NCBI RefSeq assembly: GCF_042666505.1
Contig: NZ_JBHTDN010000002.1
Span: forward strand, 682,001-746,000
Direction: 5' to 3'
DNA: 64,000 nucleotides
Source of the DNA: Parapedobacter sp042666505
GTDB taxonomy: Bacteria; Bacteroidota; Bacteroidia; Sphingobacteriales; Sphingobacteriaceae
Positions 10,111 to 18,621 of the stretch are shown in pieces (within the stretch, counting starts at the first letter, position 1; the number at the start of each line of letters is the position of its first letter). A program made the translations under genes and the position numbers. The notes beneath the pieces were generated by a model. That model had not been told where the DNA came from. It did not search any database and worked only from the letters and a program-made list of their open reading frames with translations.

Positions 10111-10291
10111 TTTTGTTAGTATAAGTGTCAGATCATTTACCTATTGATTTACAATCCTTTGAGTAGCAACAACAGCCACCGGTGGACAATCAGCCCGTAT
10201 TTCCGCGATCATTTTTTTGATTCATTTTGTCTATAATTTGGTCTTTCCTTTCGGTAGCACGAACCGCGCGTGTCCGAACGATTTTATTGCA

Positions 10292-11587
10292 TCAAAAAGT
10301 GCCTGAAACCAAGCAGTTGTCTTTATCAAACGACGCCGAGACCGCGATGGTAACGTCATCTGAATTGACTTTCGATATCGGAACATCGGCGACATAATTA
10401 GCCATCCGTGCGCCTACAACAGAAATGGTAAGCTTTTTTGCATCGCGCACCATTAAGTAGCCGAATGATTTGCCCACCGTTGTGAGCGCCGGATTGTGAC
10501 CCGAAAAAGCCTCGACGTTGCTGAGTGATAAATGGCCACTCCCTTCCACCAGGATGGGATGAATCGCGCCTACGTCCTCGCCTGTGTTAGCAATAATGGA
10601 ACCCTGCGCCACCATCCAGTTTCGGTTAAACGTATTTGCCCCTCGCTTATGAATACCGATGGTTACGCAATCGAAGTTAAAATTGGTCAACTGTCCGTAT
10701 GACTCAGCTCCCAGCAGGATGCCTCCATAGGTCCCGAAGCAAAACACATCGATCAATTGCGCATTATCCGTATGGTCGATGTTGTAAGCATAGGTTTGGT
10801 TGCGGATTACCGCATCCACCATCGCCTTGCCGTAGGTGCGGTCAAACCGGCGCATAATTGCCGGATTCACGTGGCAATCCAATATCCGAGGGATGTCATA
10901 GCAATAGTCAATCGTGATGAATTTTCCGCTCAGCGGATATCCGTAACAATCGCGGATTAACAGCAGCTCGCAATGGCGCTCGGACGTCGCCCGGAAATCC
11001 ATCGTCTCGTATTCGCCATAAAATGTCAACGATGAGAGCGTCACCCCTTCCACACGGCCCGATTTATCCAGGGTAATGGTGGGCGGGTACGGCTTAACAG
11101 CGTCCGGATCAGCCTGGGATTGCTCGGGATACCAAAACTGGATATTCGCAATCGCTGTCGCAGATTGAACGGCAATAAACGGATGTTTATCGTCCGTGAC
11201 CCTGATCAGGCTGCCAACCGGCGCTGCCCGGTCCGGATGTTTGCTTCCGCGCGGGGATACCGGGCTTCCGCCCGTTAATGACACATTTTCCTTTAAGACC
11301 AATCCCGAAGCGATCTCGTAGCCCTCAGCAGCGGGTTCCAAGAAAAGTACCCCGCCCACCTCTGAAGCCGCATCAATGGCTCGCTGCAGGTTATCGCGAT
11401 TTATTGTGCCGGTATTGGAAGGCAATACCCCGAACGATCGGAGGTTGATCCATCCTTTATCGTCGTCGTCGCTGCCGGCCACCGGCTTTTCGAGGCCAGA
11501 AAGCCGGTGCATCGGATCGGCGACAACAGCAATCGTCACAAATAGAACAATCGCAAGTAAACCAGCTGCTTTCATACGTTGTAACAT
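10292..11587 (-). CDS. Secreted right-handed beta-helix protein (pectate-lyase/GH28-like fold)
   Basis: This 431-residue protein has a signal sequence of about 23 residues. Near residue 46 it has WINLRSFGVLPSNTGTINRDNLQRAIDAA, shown here in part only as the recognisable FGV...TAALQ.AID element of Pectate_lyase_3 type beta-helices. The body is rich in short beta-strand repeats, for example VEGVTLSSLTFYG and AQLIDVFCFGTYGGILLG. Such folds are found in polysaccharide lyases, GH28 enzymes and glycan-binding proteins. I cannot identify a catalytic triad, so activity is open. It lies between the GH92 gene (23 bases upstream) and SusC. A second ATG four codons in (11575) would also give a good signal peptide. 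Confidence 0.7.
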   Translation of the reverse strand: MLQRMKAAGLLAIVLFVTIAVVADPMHRLSGLEKPVAGSDDDDKGWINLRSFGVLPSNTGTINRDNLQRAIDAASEVGGVLFLEPAAEGYEIASGLVLKENVSLTGGSPVSPRGSKHPDRAAPVGSLIRVTDDKHPFIAVQSATAIANIQFWYPEQSQADPDAVKPYPPTITLDKSGRVEGVTLSSLTFYGEYETMDFRATSERHCELLLIRDCYGYPLSGKFITIDYCYDIPRILDCHVNPAIMRRFDRTYGKAMVDAVIRNQTYAYNIDHTDNAQLIDVFCFGTYGGILLGAESYGQLTNFNFDCVTIGIHKRGANTFNRNWMVAQGSIIANTGEDVGAIHPILVEGSGHLSLSNVEAFSGHNPALTTVGKSFGYLMVRDAKKLTISVVGARMANYVADVPISKVNSDDVTIAVSASFDKDNCLVSGTF

Positions 11588-11610
11588 CGTCTCGTTAATG
11601 TCTTACACGT

Positions 11611-13776
11611 TTACCGTAATTTGTCATTGGGTTTATCCGTCATCTCCAATTCCAGCACCCCTCCAGCCATCAATTGTTCGTGCGTAAAAAACAGCGCTTT
11701 CAATTCTTCGCCGTTGAGTGTAGCCCGTTGCACATATACATTTTGTGGCGAGTTAGCTTTCGCCACCACCTTAAATTCCTTCCCATTCGGCAACTGGATG
11801 GCCACCTCTTCAAACGAAGGGCTGCCGATTGCATAAGTCGGCACGCCGGGCGTTACCTGCAAAAAACCCATCATTGAAAATACCACCCATGCTGACATCG
11901 CCCCGCCGTCTTCATCTCCGGGCATCCCAAACAGGTTATCGGTAAACCAGGTATTGATCAATGTCCGGATCCGTTTCTGGGTTTTCCATGGACTGCCCAA
12001 ATAATTATAGAGATAAGGAATGTGCAGGCTGGGTTCATTTCCCATCACGAACTGTCCAACCAACCCGGAAGCATCCGGTTGGATAGCCCAAAATTTCCAC
12101 TTAGGAAGGCCCAAATCACCTCTGAATAATCCATCGAGCTTTGCCTCTGCGGCTGATTTACCGCCCATTAAACCGAACAACCCGTCCAAATCATGCTTGA
12201 CATGCCAGTTGTAAGTATACGCGTTCACCTCCGTGAAGTACTCCCTACCCGACAGGCTCGGATCATACGGCTCGATCCAGTTACCCGCGGCATTTTTAGG
12301 CCACACCATCCCCTTGTCTTCCCGGAAAACATTGCGGTAATATTGCGACCGCTTTACGAATACGTCTTTCTCCTCGCTTCGGCCCGCGGGATCTGCCAGC
12401 TGGGCGATACACCAATCGCTGAAGGCATTTTCGAGGGTTACGGAAACTGCCTGCCGCTTTTCCCAATTGGGATCAACGCGATCGACCGTTTCAGGCTCTC
12501 CCGGAGCCAATGCCGGCATATAGCCGTGCTCGTTGAAAAAGTCATCTAGTTCGCTGGGAGGGCCATTCCGCCACGGAATCAGGGTAGCCTCCAGCGAGTT
12601 CTTGCGTAGGCCCTCATAAGCCGTCTTCACGTCGAAATCACGCAAGCCTTTCGCCCACGCGTCGGCCATCCACGCTGAGGCGTGATTACCCACCATTGCA
12701 GGCCAATCACCGAATACAACAGCAAACGAAGGCATCCATCCGGATTGTTTATACATTTCGATATACGATCTGATCATTGCTTGATCCTTTTCAGGATCTA
12801 AGATCATGTTCAATGGATGATGAGCGATATAGGAATCCCATACCCAATTATCCATAAAAAATGGCTCGTCGGAAGTATGTACGCGTTGATCAAAACCACT
12901 GAAATATTGACCGTGTTCATTGATGTCAACCATGCGCTCATACGTACGGTATAATGCCGTATAAAAAACACGCTTTTGCACGTCGCTGCCCACCACATTG
13001 ATCTTTGATAGGGCATCACGCCAAACTTCTACGGCTTCTGCCCGGACAGCTTCAAAGTCCTTATCAGCAATTTCCATTTCGAGATTCGCCTTTGCTTTGG
13101 CTACACTGATAAAAGAGATGCCATACTGCATTTCCAAAACCCCGTCTGCGGACTCAACGGTTGCCAAAAGATTCTTTCGTTGTTCAGCGCTTTGTTCATC
13201 GGTACCCTGGATTTTTCCATTGACCGTCGCATAGAAGAACACTTTCATTCCGTTATAGTCTTCCTCCCCCGAAAACGCGTTATCGCCTTCAACGTTTATG
13301 AAGCCTGTGGCATTTATGACCGAAAATCTGAGTCGATGCGTGGTTGACTGGTCCGCATTCGTTATCCGAAACACACCACTTTTCGCGGCCGGGGTCACCG
13401 CAACCCGATTGTAGGTCGTGGCGTCAACGGCTTCATAACTGTAAGGATGTGCCTCCTGATCATGTAAAATAAGCGCCGCCTGCCACGGGTCACCTTCGGT
13501 AAATACCGGCAAAAACGAGAAGGCTGAACCGATTCGGTGGGAAACCACCGTTAGGGGAAATCCCGCTATCCGGTCGTCCAATTCGTCCTTCTTCAACGGG
13601 TGAACCCGCAACATGCTATTGGGTAAGTGCACAAGCGGCCGGGTCGGCTCCAGAATCAATCCAACGCCACCAATTGTCGGATCGACGTAATCCAGCACAT
13701 CGTTCTTATTGCTTGTTACCGTACTACAGGCAGAAAAAAAAATTCCGGCAACTAACCAAATCGTAGTAATTCGCAT
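11611..13776 (-). CDS. GH92 family alpha-mannosidase-type lipoprotein
   Basis: This 721-residue protein has a lipoprotein signal (FFSAC near residue 18), then DYVDPTIGG and the GH92 catalytic domain. The likely general acid is Glu516 in EVNAYTYNWHVKHDLDG, matching the ExNxxQYxWxxxHD segment of characterised family members. The catalytic-base aspartates fall in GMPGDEDGGAMSAW at about 617-630, and GNEPSLHIPYLYNYLGSP is also present. Family members are calcium-dependent, inverting exo-alpha-mannosidases. I chose the ATG at 13776. An upstream in-frame start at 13839 would put an operator (13778-13791) inside the gene and would spoil the signal peptide. It is the first gene after a promoter with an embedded GntR-type operator, so it probably heads the locus A operon. 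Confidence 0.9.
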   Translation of the reverse strand: MRITTIWLVAGIFFSACSTVTSNKNDVLDYVDPTIGGVGLILEPTRPLVHLPNSMLRVHPLKKDELDDRIAGFPLTVVSHRIGSAFSFLPVFTEGDPWQAALILHDQEAHPYSYEAVDATTYNRVAVTPAAKSGVFRITNADQSTTHRLRFSVINATGFINVEGDNAFSGEEDYNGMKVFFYATVNGKIQGTDEQSAEQRKNLLATVESADGVLEMQYGISFISVAKAKANLEMEIADKDFEAVRAEAVEVWRDALSKINVVGSDVQKRVFYTALYRTYERMVDINEHGQYFSGFDQRVHTSDEPFFMDNWVWDSYIAHHPLNMILDPEKDQAMIRSYIEMYKQSGWMPSFAVVFGDWPAMVGNHASAWMADAWAKGLRDFDVKTAYEGLRKNSLEATLIPWRNGPPSELDDFFNEHGYMPALAPGEPETVDRVDPNWEKRQAVSVTLENAFSDWCIAQLADPAGRSEEKDVFVKRSQYYRNVFREDKGMVWPKNAAGNWIEPYDPSLSGREYFTEVNAYTYNWHVKHDLDGLFGLMGGKSAAEAKLDGLFRGDLGLPKWKFWAIQPDASGLVGQFVMGNEPSLHIPYLYNYLGSPWKTQKRIRTLINTWFTDNLFGMPGDEDGGAMSAWVVFSMMGFLQVTPGVPTYAIGSPSFEEVAIQLPNGKEFKVVAKANSPQNVYVQRATLNGEELKALFFTHEQLMAGGVLELEMTDKPNDKLR

Positions 13777-13777
13777 A

Positions 13778-13791
13778 CTTGTATTTACAGG
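13778..13791. promoter_or_regulatory. Candidate GntR/UTRA operator O1
   Basis: CTTGTATTTACAGG matches 12 of 14 bases of the palindrome CTTGTATATACAAG found perfectly at 13841-13854. It lies two bases before the GH92 start codon, in the presumed 5' leader, where a bound repressor could block elongation or translation. The assignment to the neighbouring GntR protein is inference from clustering. Confidence 0.55.
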
Positions 13792-13823
13792 CTTAAAAAA
13801 CTGGTTATCTTTAAATCCAATAG

Positions 13824-13853
13824 CAAATATACCAATCACACTTGTATATACAA
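13824..13853 (-). promoter_or_regulatory. Bacteroidota-type promoter for the GH92 gene and locus A
   Basis: On the minus strand a TTG at 13853-13851 is followed, after 19 bases, by TATATTTG at 13831-13824. This fits the phylum's -33 TTG / -7 TAnnTTTG pattern with its usual 19-21 base spacing. The -33 element lies inside the perfect palindrome at 13841-13854, so a bound regulator would hide it from RNA polymerase. Transcription would start near 13818, leaving a leader of about 40 bases before the GH92 ATG. Confidence 0.65.
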
Positions 13854-13854
13854 G
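13841..13854. promoter_or_regulatory. Candidate GntR/UTRA operator O2 (perfect palindrome)
   Basis: CTTGTATATACAAG is a perfect 14-base palindrome and the best copy of a motif found five times between 13778 and 15970. It covers the -33 element of the GH92 promoter. Its size and symmetry fit a dimeric winged-helix GntR regulator such as the one encoded at 14096. Confidence 0.7.
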
Positions 13855-13977
13855 AAAAAAATAAACAAATATTTGGATTACTCAGACTCAACCGCATTAA
13901 AAACCATCATAACTAACTTAAAAATAGAATATTAATAATATTTATTTTAGGAGTTAGTTATATAAAATATTCAATTA

Positions 13978-13991
13978 TTTGTATATACAAG
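13978..13991. promoter_or_regulatory. Candidate GntR/UTRA operator O3
   Basis: TTTGTATATACAAG matches 13 of 14 bases of the O2 palindrome. It stands in the AT-rich divergent region between the GH92 gene and the GntR gene, about 105 bases before the latter's ATG. It could serve repression of either direction. Confidence 0.6.
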
Positions 13992-14049
13992 TAATCAAAT
14001 ATACAATTTGAATACAGAGACAAATCGAAAAACCGACCAGAAACAATTA

Positions 14050-14063
14050 CTTGTATACACAAC
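14050..14063. promoter_or_regulatory. Candidate GntR/UTRA operator O4
   Basis: CTTGTATACACAAC matches 12 of 14 bases of the O2 palindrome. It lies just upstream of the likely -7 element of the GntR gene (14078-14085), which suggests autoregulation. Confidence 0.55.
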
Positions 14064-14077
14064 AGTAATAAATTACC

Positions 14078-14085
14078 TACTTTTG
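14078..14085 (+). promoter_or_regulatory. Likely -7 promoter element of the GntR/UTRA gene
   Basis: TACTTTTG matches TAnnTTTG exactly. A TTG at 14051-14053 inside operator O4 is the nearest -33 candidate, but the spacing of 24 bases is longer than normal. Transcription would start near 14091, giving a very short leader to the ATG at 14096. Confidence 0.45.
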
Positions 14086-14095
14086 TTGCGCAGAT

Positions 14096-14821
14096 ATGAA
14101 TCGTATGGCAAAAGAACTCAATACTCCGATCTACAAAATCCTAATCGGCGACTTGAAAAAGCAAATCGATGATGGGCATTATAAAAAAGGAGATTTGTTG
14201 CCCTCGGAGAATGAGTTATGTAAAAGCTACGGAACCACCCGGCCAACGGTCCGGCAGGCATTGAGTGAACTGATGCGGATGGGGTACATCGTGCGCCATC
14301 ACGGGAAAGGCAGCATCGTATCCGAACCCAAAAACGGCCTTGGCATCCTTTCCATCAAAGGGTCTACCGCGGGCGTCGGGAAAAAAAACCTGCGCACGCA
14401 GATTTTAATTAAAACCCACAAAACGACCTGGCCGGATGATTTCCCTTATGAGTTATCCGCCGCACAGCGGGAGGCGGGTTGTTTATATTTATCACGTCTG
14501 CGCTACGTGAATGGACTGCCTACTTTATACGAAGAAACGTATATTACGGATATCGACCTGCCTCGCTTCACCATGCACAACCTTGAAAAAAACTCATTAT
14601 TTGAAACCTTAAACAAGTATCACAAGGTAGAGATTAAAGAAGGCGAGCAAAAGATATGGGCAGTAGCGGCTGATAAGGCTGTATCGGATCTGCTATCCGT
14701 CAAACCGGGCAAACCCGTATTGCACATGAAACGCAGTATGCATACCAATAAACCGAACCTGATCATCTATTCGTTCCTGTACTGCAATACGGAAGAATAC
14801 TTTATACAGGATTACTTTTAG
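14096..14821 (+). CDS. GntR-family transcriptional regulator, HutC/UTRA subfamily
   Basis: This 241-residue protein has a GntR winged helix at about residues 10-80 (PIYKILIGDLKKQIDDGHY, LLPSENELCKSYGTTRPTV, RQALSELMRMGYIVRHHGKG). A UTRA effector-binding domain follows at about 95-235 (LYLSRLRYVNGLPTLYEET, LHMKRSMHTNKPNLIIYSF). UTRA domains bind small sugars or sugar phosphates, as in NagR and TreR. It is divergent from the GH92 operon and surrounded by five copies of a 14-base palindrome, so it very probably represses locus A and the NHL gene until an inducer appears. A second ATG at 14105 is an equally good start, because the -7 element at 14078-14085 leaves almost no leader for 14096. Confidence 0.9.
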   Translation: MNRMAKELNTPIYKILIGDLKKQIDDGHYKKGDLLPSENELCKSYGTTRPTVRQALSELMRMGYIVRHHGKGSIVSEPKNGLGILSIKGSTAGVGKKNLRTQILIKTHKTTWPDDFPYELSAAQREAGCLYLSRLRYVNGLPTLYEETYITDIDLPRFTMHNLEKNSLFETLNKYHKVEIKEGEQKIWAVAADKAVSDLLSVKPGKPVLHMKRSMHTNKPNLIIYSFLYCNTEEYFIQDYF

Positions 14822-14838
14822 CTCCGGTTAATGATTTA

Positions 14839-15864
14839 TTAAACCCGTTCAAATTTATACGGATACACGTTACCGGAAGCCCATTGCGCCACGTAAATGT
14901 TTTCATCCCGATCCACGCACACGTCATGGGGGTGTACAAATAGAGACGTCTGCTGTGCCATCGGCTGAAGTTTTCCTTCTTTGTATACCGGCTCAGAACC
15001 GCCGATATTGGAAATCACCCGATTTTGTTTATCCAAAATCGTGACAAACCCGGATTTCGCATGATTCATATCAGGCGATCGCAACACCGCCGCATATAAG
15101 AAATCTCCGTGGATTACCGGACGGCACACGCAAGCCCCGGGCACCTCAATGATTTCCAATAACTCGCCAGCCATCGTAAATCGTTTGAAGCAGCAACGGG
15201 TCCGATCGGTTACCAACAGCGTAGCCTCCCCGTCACGTTGGTCAACACAGATACCGTGGGCATTATCAAGGAACTTATCTCCCTCGCCCCGGCCGCCAAA
15301 CCATCCCTTTAATTTCCCATCGGCACCGTAATGCAGAATGTATTGCTGCCCATACCCATCAGCTACATAAATGTCGCCATTTGGCGCTACGGTCGTTTCT
15401 GTAGGTATATAGGCTTCCTTTTTTTCATACAATCCGGTGGCCCCGGGGAAATCCAGGGTCATCACTAACTTGCCATCTAACGTGGTTTTATACACTTCGT
15501 GCCTGTCGGTATCGGTAATAAGCAGAAATTCATCCTTGCCTTTTCCCGCGATGGTCAGGCCATGCGCACCGGGGTATTCCTTGCCCCAGCTATTTACCAA
15601 TTTTCCCCGGGTATTGTATATCAAGACGTTATTTCGGGTTTCGTTGGTGAGCAGAAAAATGCGCCCCTTACTATCTTGTACCATTTCGTGGCAATCCTTG
15701 ACCGGAAATCGGGAAGCATCCAATTCGCCCCACCCCTTCACCTGGCGATATACCCTCCCGTTATGTCCATATAGGGTCGTTTCCATTCTATCGGAAAATA
15801 GGGGGCCTACTGCCACTGCCGAAACACCGATGGCCGTCCGGCCAATAAACGTTCTTCTGTTCAT
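14839..15864 (-). CDS. Tat-type secreted NHL-repeat six-bladed beta-propeller protein
   Basis: This 341-residue protein starts NRRTFIGRTAIGVSAVAVG, a twin-arginine-like export signal. The rest is a set of NHL-type repeats (AHGLTIAGKGKDEFLLITDT, TTVAPNGDIYVADGYGQQ, AHGICVDQRDGEATLLVTD, HPHDVCVDRDENIYVAQWA) that build a six-bladed propeller. Proteins of this kind include lyase-like and lactonase-like enzymes as well as binding proteins; I cannot assign a reaction. It converges with the GntR gene (17-base gap). It has its own promoter at 15939-15969 with a copy of the GntR operator, so it belongs to the same regulon as the GH92 operon. Confidence 0.75.
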   Translation of the reverse strand: MNRRTFIGRTAIGVSAVAVGPLFSDRMETTLYGHNGRVYRQVKGWGELDASRFPVKDCHEMVQDSKGRIFLLTNETRNNVLIYNTRGKLVNSWGKEYPGAHGLTIAGKGKDEFLLITDTDRHEVYKTTLDGKLVMTLDFPGATGLYEKKEAYIPTETTVAPNGDIYVADGYGQQYILHYGADGKLKGWFGGRGEGDKFLDNAHGICVDQRDGEATLLVTDRTRCCFKRFTMAGELLEIIEVPGACVCRPVIHGDFLYAAVLRSPDMNHAKSGFVTILDKQNRVISNIGGSEPVYKEGKLQPMAQQTSLFVHPHDVCVDRDENIYVAQWASGNVYPYKFERV

Positions 15865-15938
15865 TTGCTATGTACTTACTCATTAGGCTACAATTGCTTT
15901 CTATTCGAAAGAACCGCTCACACTGCGCATTGTTAGCG

Positions 15939-15969
15939 CAAACTTAGATAAACCTACTTGAATATACAA
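15939..15969 (-). promoter_or_regulatory. Bacteroidota-type promoter for the NHL gene
   Basis: On the minus strand TTG at 15969-15967 is followed after 20 bases by TAAGTTTG at 15946-15939, a full match to the -33/-7 pattern of this phylum. As at the GH92 promoter, the -33 element sits inside a copy of the palindromic operator. The leader to the ATG at 15864 is about 70 bases. Confidence 0.65.
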
Positions 15970-15970
15970 G
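15957..15970. promoter_or_regulatory. Candidate GntR/UTRA operator O5
   Basis: CTTGAATATACAAG matches 13 of 14 bases of the O2 palindrome and covers the -33 element of the NHL gene promoter. It is 1.9 kb away from the other copies and on the other side of the regulator gene, which argues that the motif is a real regulon site rather than a local repeat. Confidence 0.65.
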
Positions 15971-16034
15971 TTTTGGCGGCAAATACCTGCATTGGCGCTT
16001 CGCTGGTCAGCCCGTCAATAAACGGTCCATGATC

Positions 16035-17339
16035 TCAGGGCTGCGGCAACTCCCTCAATACGGCGGCAGCTGTTTGAATGGCCTTATCGACATCTTTTTC
16101 CGTATGTGCCGCACTGATATACCACAATCCCCTGCCGATTACCCGGACACCCCGGTCGTGTAATCCAGCGATAAATTGCGAGAGTTTAGCCTTATCATTC
16201 CCCAGGGTATCCCGATAATCATTACACTGCCTTTTTTTGCCGAAATAGGTCACGAACATTGGCCCCAATCCCTGTATGACTAGATCTTGTTTTGTATCGA
16301 TTGCCGCTTCCCGTAATCCGTCCATCAATTTTCTGCCTAAGCGGTACATGCGTTCATAGGGATTTTCCTGCTCCAAGACCTCTATAGTCGCCAGCGCTGC
16401 GGCTACCGTCGGATTACCCGAATTCATTGTTCCGGCATGGATGACCTTGCCTTCGGCGATCAGCTCCATCCATTCCCGTTTGCCCACAATGGCGCTGATG
16501 GGATAGCCGCTGCCCATTGCCTTGGCAAAAATGGATAGATCCGGTGTCACGCCAAAGTACTGTTGCGCACCCCCTAAACCCACTCGGAATCCTGTGATTA
16601 CTTCGTCTAAGATCAACGCGATTCCAAACCGGTCGCAAAGTGTCCGTAATCCCTCCAAAAACCCTTCCTTCGGCAGAATGCATCCGTTGTTACACATGAT
16701 GGGCTCGGTGATGATCGCGGCGATTTCTTCGTGATAGCGCTCAACCGTCCGTTCTACCAAGGCTAAGTCGTTCCAGGGGAGGATGATAAAATCTTCCCGG
16801 GAAGACACGGGTAAACCCGCCGTCCACGGAAACACATTCGGTTGCTCCCTGCTCCCTAATGCTTCCATTCCCGGTGTCGAGATCCCGTAGGCCACATTAT
16901 CCAACCAACCGTGGTAATGCCCTTCGAAACGCAAAAATTTCTGCCTGCCCGTCTTTGCCCGGGCTACCCGAAAGGCCGTCTGCACTGCCTCGGAGCCATC
17001 CAGGCAGAAACGCATTAATTCGGCCGAGGGAATCAGTTTGTTCAGTTTCTCGGCCAACTCGATTTCCCGGATGTGCTGCCCGGCATAGAGCTGCCCTTCC
17101 CGTGAATATTCCTCCACCTTACGCAGGACCTCCGGATGCGAATGCCCCAGTATCAAGGGACCTTGGCTGAGCGTAAAATCCAGGTATTCGTTACCATCTA
17201 CATCGTAGATACGGCTTCCGCTCCCGTGGGTATAGAACAATGCGTGCGGATGATTGTATTTCCTGAATTCGGAAGATACACCCGACGCCAAAACTTTTTC
17301 TGCCCGGTTGAGCAGCTCCTTCGATTTCTCGTACATCAT
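16035..17339 (-). CDS. Class III PLP-dependent aminotransferase / glutamate-1-semialdehyde aminomutase-like
   Basis: This 434-residue protein has the full length and order of class III aminotransferases. RIYDVDGNEYLDFTLSQGPL comes near the start, FCLDGSEAVQTAFRVARA binds phosphate, GHYHGW follows, LILDEVITGFRVG contains the cofactor-binding Asp, and the PLP Schiff-base lysine lies near residue 272 in FAKAMGSGYPISA. The closest relatives by motif are the glutamate-1-semialdehyde aminomutase group, many of which in catabolic clusters are transaminases or aminomutases of other substrates. It is the last gene of the long locus C run, so a catabolic amino-transfer step is more likely than heme synthesis. 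Exact substrate unknown. Confidence 0.85.
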   Translation of the reverse strand: MMYEKSKELLNRAEKVLASGVSSEFRKYNHPHALFYTHGSGSRIYDVDGNEYLDFTLSQGPLILGHSHPEVLRKVEEYSREGQLYAGQHIREIELAEKLNKLIPSAELMRFCLDGSEAVQTAFRVARAKTGRQKFLRFEGHYHGWLDNVAYGISTPGMEALGSREQPNVFPWTAGLPVSSREDFIILPWNDLALVERTVERYHEEIAAIITEPIMCNNGCILPKEGFLEGLRTLCDRFGIALILDEVITGFRVGLGGAQQYFGVTPDLSIFAKAMGSGYPISAIVGKREWMELIAEGKVIHAGTMNSGNPTVAAALATIEVLEQENPYERMYRLGRKLMDGLREAAIDTKQDLVIQGLGPMFVTYFGKKRQCNDYRDTLGNDKAKLSQFIAGLHDRGVRVIGRGLWYISAAHTEKDVDKAIQTAAAVLRELPQP

Positions 17340-17364
17340 TGGAAAATATTAGTTAAATCACAAC

Positions 17365-18603
17365 CTACTGTTCAATCAGCTCTTTTTTAGGACGGATTAG
17401 GAAAAGGGAAATCGCCGCCAAAACGATAAACAATGCGGCAAATTGATAGATCGTACTCAATCCGATGTGCGTATCCCGCAAAAATCCGCCGTAATAAAGT
17501 GCAACACCACCTACCAACGTACCGCAGCAATTAAGAATACCGTAGCCGGTAGCCCGGTACCGACGATCGATAATCATGCTGAGTATCGGCATCGTATTCG
17601 CGTCGCTGAACGATTTGGTCACGGTATAGGTTATGAAGCAGAAAACGGCTATCGGTAACATCGTTGTATAGCTTGCCAAAAAAATAGCAGGCGCTGCAAT
17701 GCAAAGCCCGATTGCGGGCACCCATATCCGGCCTCTTGGATCACGCCGTCCCCATCGATCGGCCAAGAAGCCGCCCAGCAACACACCGGCAATGGCAGAC
17801 GTAAAGACGTAAGCCGTTGAATACACGCCCGCCATGGTCTGCGAAAGCCCGAACTGCTCTTTGAAATAGGTCGGCAACCACCCCACGACCAACCAGGTCA
17901 GAATACTGACCAATGCAAAAAACACAACCAAAAGAATAAACGATCGTTGTCTGAACAGGTACACCAACCCCTTTCCAAATCCAATCTTATTCCCTTCATT
18001 GGTATCAGGGGCTTTTTCCCGGGGAGCTTCTTTTAATAAAAAGATAAGCAAAAGGGAATAGACAACACCGAAAATACCAAACAGCAGAAACGCCGTATTC
18101 CATGTATGCTTTTCAGCGATCCAACCGCCCAGAAACCCTAAGCTTTGCCCCGACATAATACCGGCCATGTGGATTCCGGTGGCGAGCGACCGCGTAGGCC
18201 CCCGATGGTAATCCATGATCAACGCCAACGCAGCCGGTATGTAACAGGCCTCACTGATCCCCATCAGTGCCCGCGTCAGCAGTAGCTGCTCGAACGTCGT
18301 GGCATAGGCCGTGAGCCAGGTCACTGCCGACCAGACGAATAGGCTACCCAGCACCACCCGGCTCTTTCCCAATCGGTCAGCCATGAAGCCGGCCAGCGGA
18401 CTCAGGAAACCGTATATCCACAGGAAAACCGCCGTTAGCAATCCAAATTGCGCATCCGTCATGGGTATCGCGTCGACGATTGATCCCCGCATGGTCGTAA
18501 TCATCGTCCGGTCGATGTAGTTCAATAACGCAATGACAAACAGCAATCCAACGGTCAGCCACGCCTTCGGTGCCGGCTTATCGGTATGGTATCTCTTCTG
18601 CAT
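17365..18603 (-). CDS. MFS transporter, anion:cation symporter (hexuronate/phthalate permease) type
   Basis: This 412-residue protein has about twelve membrane segments. Its start, LLNYIDRTMITTMRGSIVDA, is the characteristic first helix of the ACS family (ExuT, GarP, phthalate permease). MADRLGKSRVV gives the MFS loop 2-3 motif, and ADRWGRRDPRGR marks the equivalent loop in the second half. Family members carry sugar acids and other organic anions with protons across the inner membrane. In locus C it is a good candidate for uptake of the periplasmic product, which would then be an anion. It lies 18 bases downstream of an SDR gene. Confidence 0.85.
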   Translation of the reverse strand: MQKRYHTDKPAPKAWLTVGLLFVIALLNYIDRTMITTMRGSIVDAIPMTDAQFGLLTAVFLWIYGFLSPLAGFMADRLGKSRVVLGSLFVWSAVTWLTAYATTFEQLLLTRALMGISEACYIPAALALIMDYHRGPTRSLATGIHMAGIMSGQSLGFLGGWIAEKHTWNTAFLLFGIFGVVYSLLLIFLLKEAPREKAPDTNEGNKIGFGKGLVYLFRQRSFILLVVFFALVSILTWLVVGWLPTYFKEQFGLSQTMAGVYSTAYVFTSAIAGVLLGGFLADRWGRRDPRGRIWVPAIGLCIAAPAIFLASYTTMLPIAVFCFITYTVTKSFSDANTMPILSMIIDRRYRATGYGILNCCGTLVGGVALYYGGFLRDTHIGLSTIYQFAALFIVLAAISLFLIRPKKELIEQ

Positions 18604-18621
18604 GATCTAATTTTTAAACGC

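Noticed and set aside
10111..10291. Separate promoter for the locus A SusC gene
   Set aside because: I searched this 181-base gap for TAnnTTTG on the minus strand with a TTG at the right distance and found none.
15971..16034. Terminator after the 21-gene run
   Set aside because: No convincing stem with a T-run is visible; the only short complementary arms reach into the aminotransferase gene.
16035..17339. Assignment of the aminotransferase as hemL for heme synthesis
   Set aside because: It lies at the end of a catabolic run with no other tetrapyrrole genes; the motifs fit the wider class III family.
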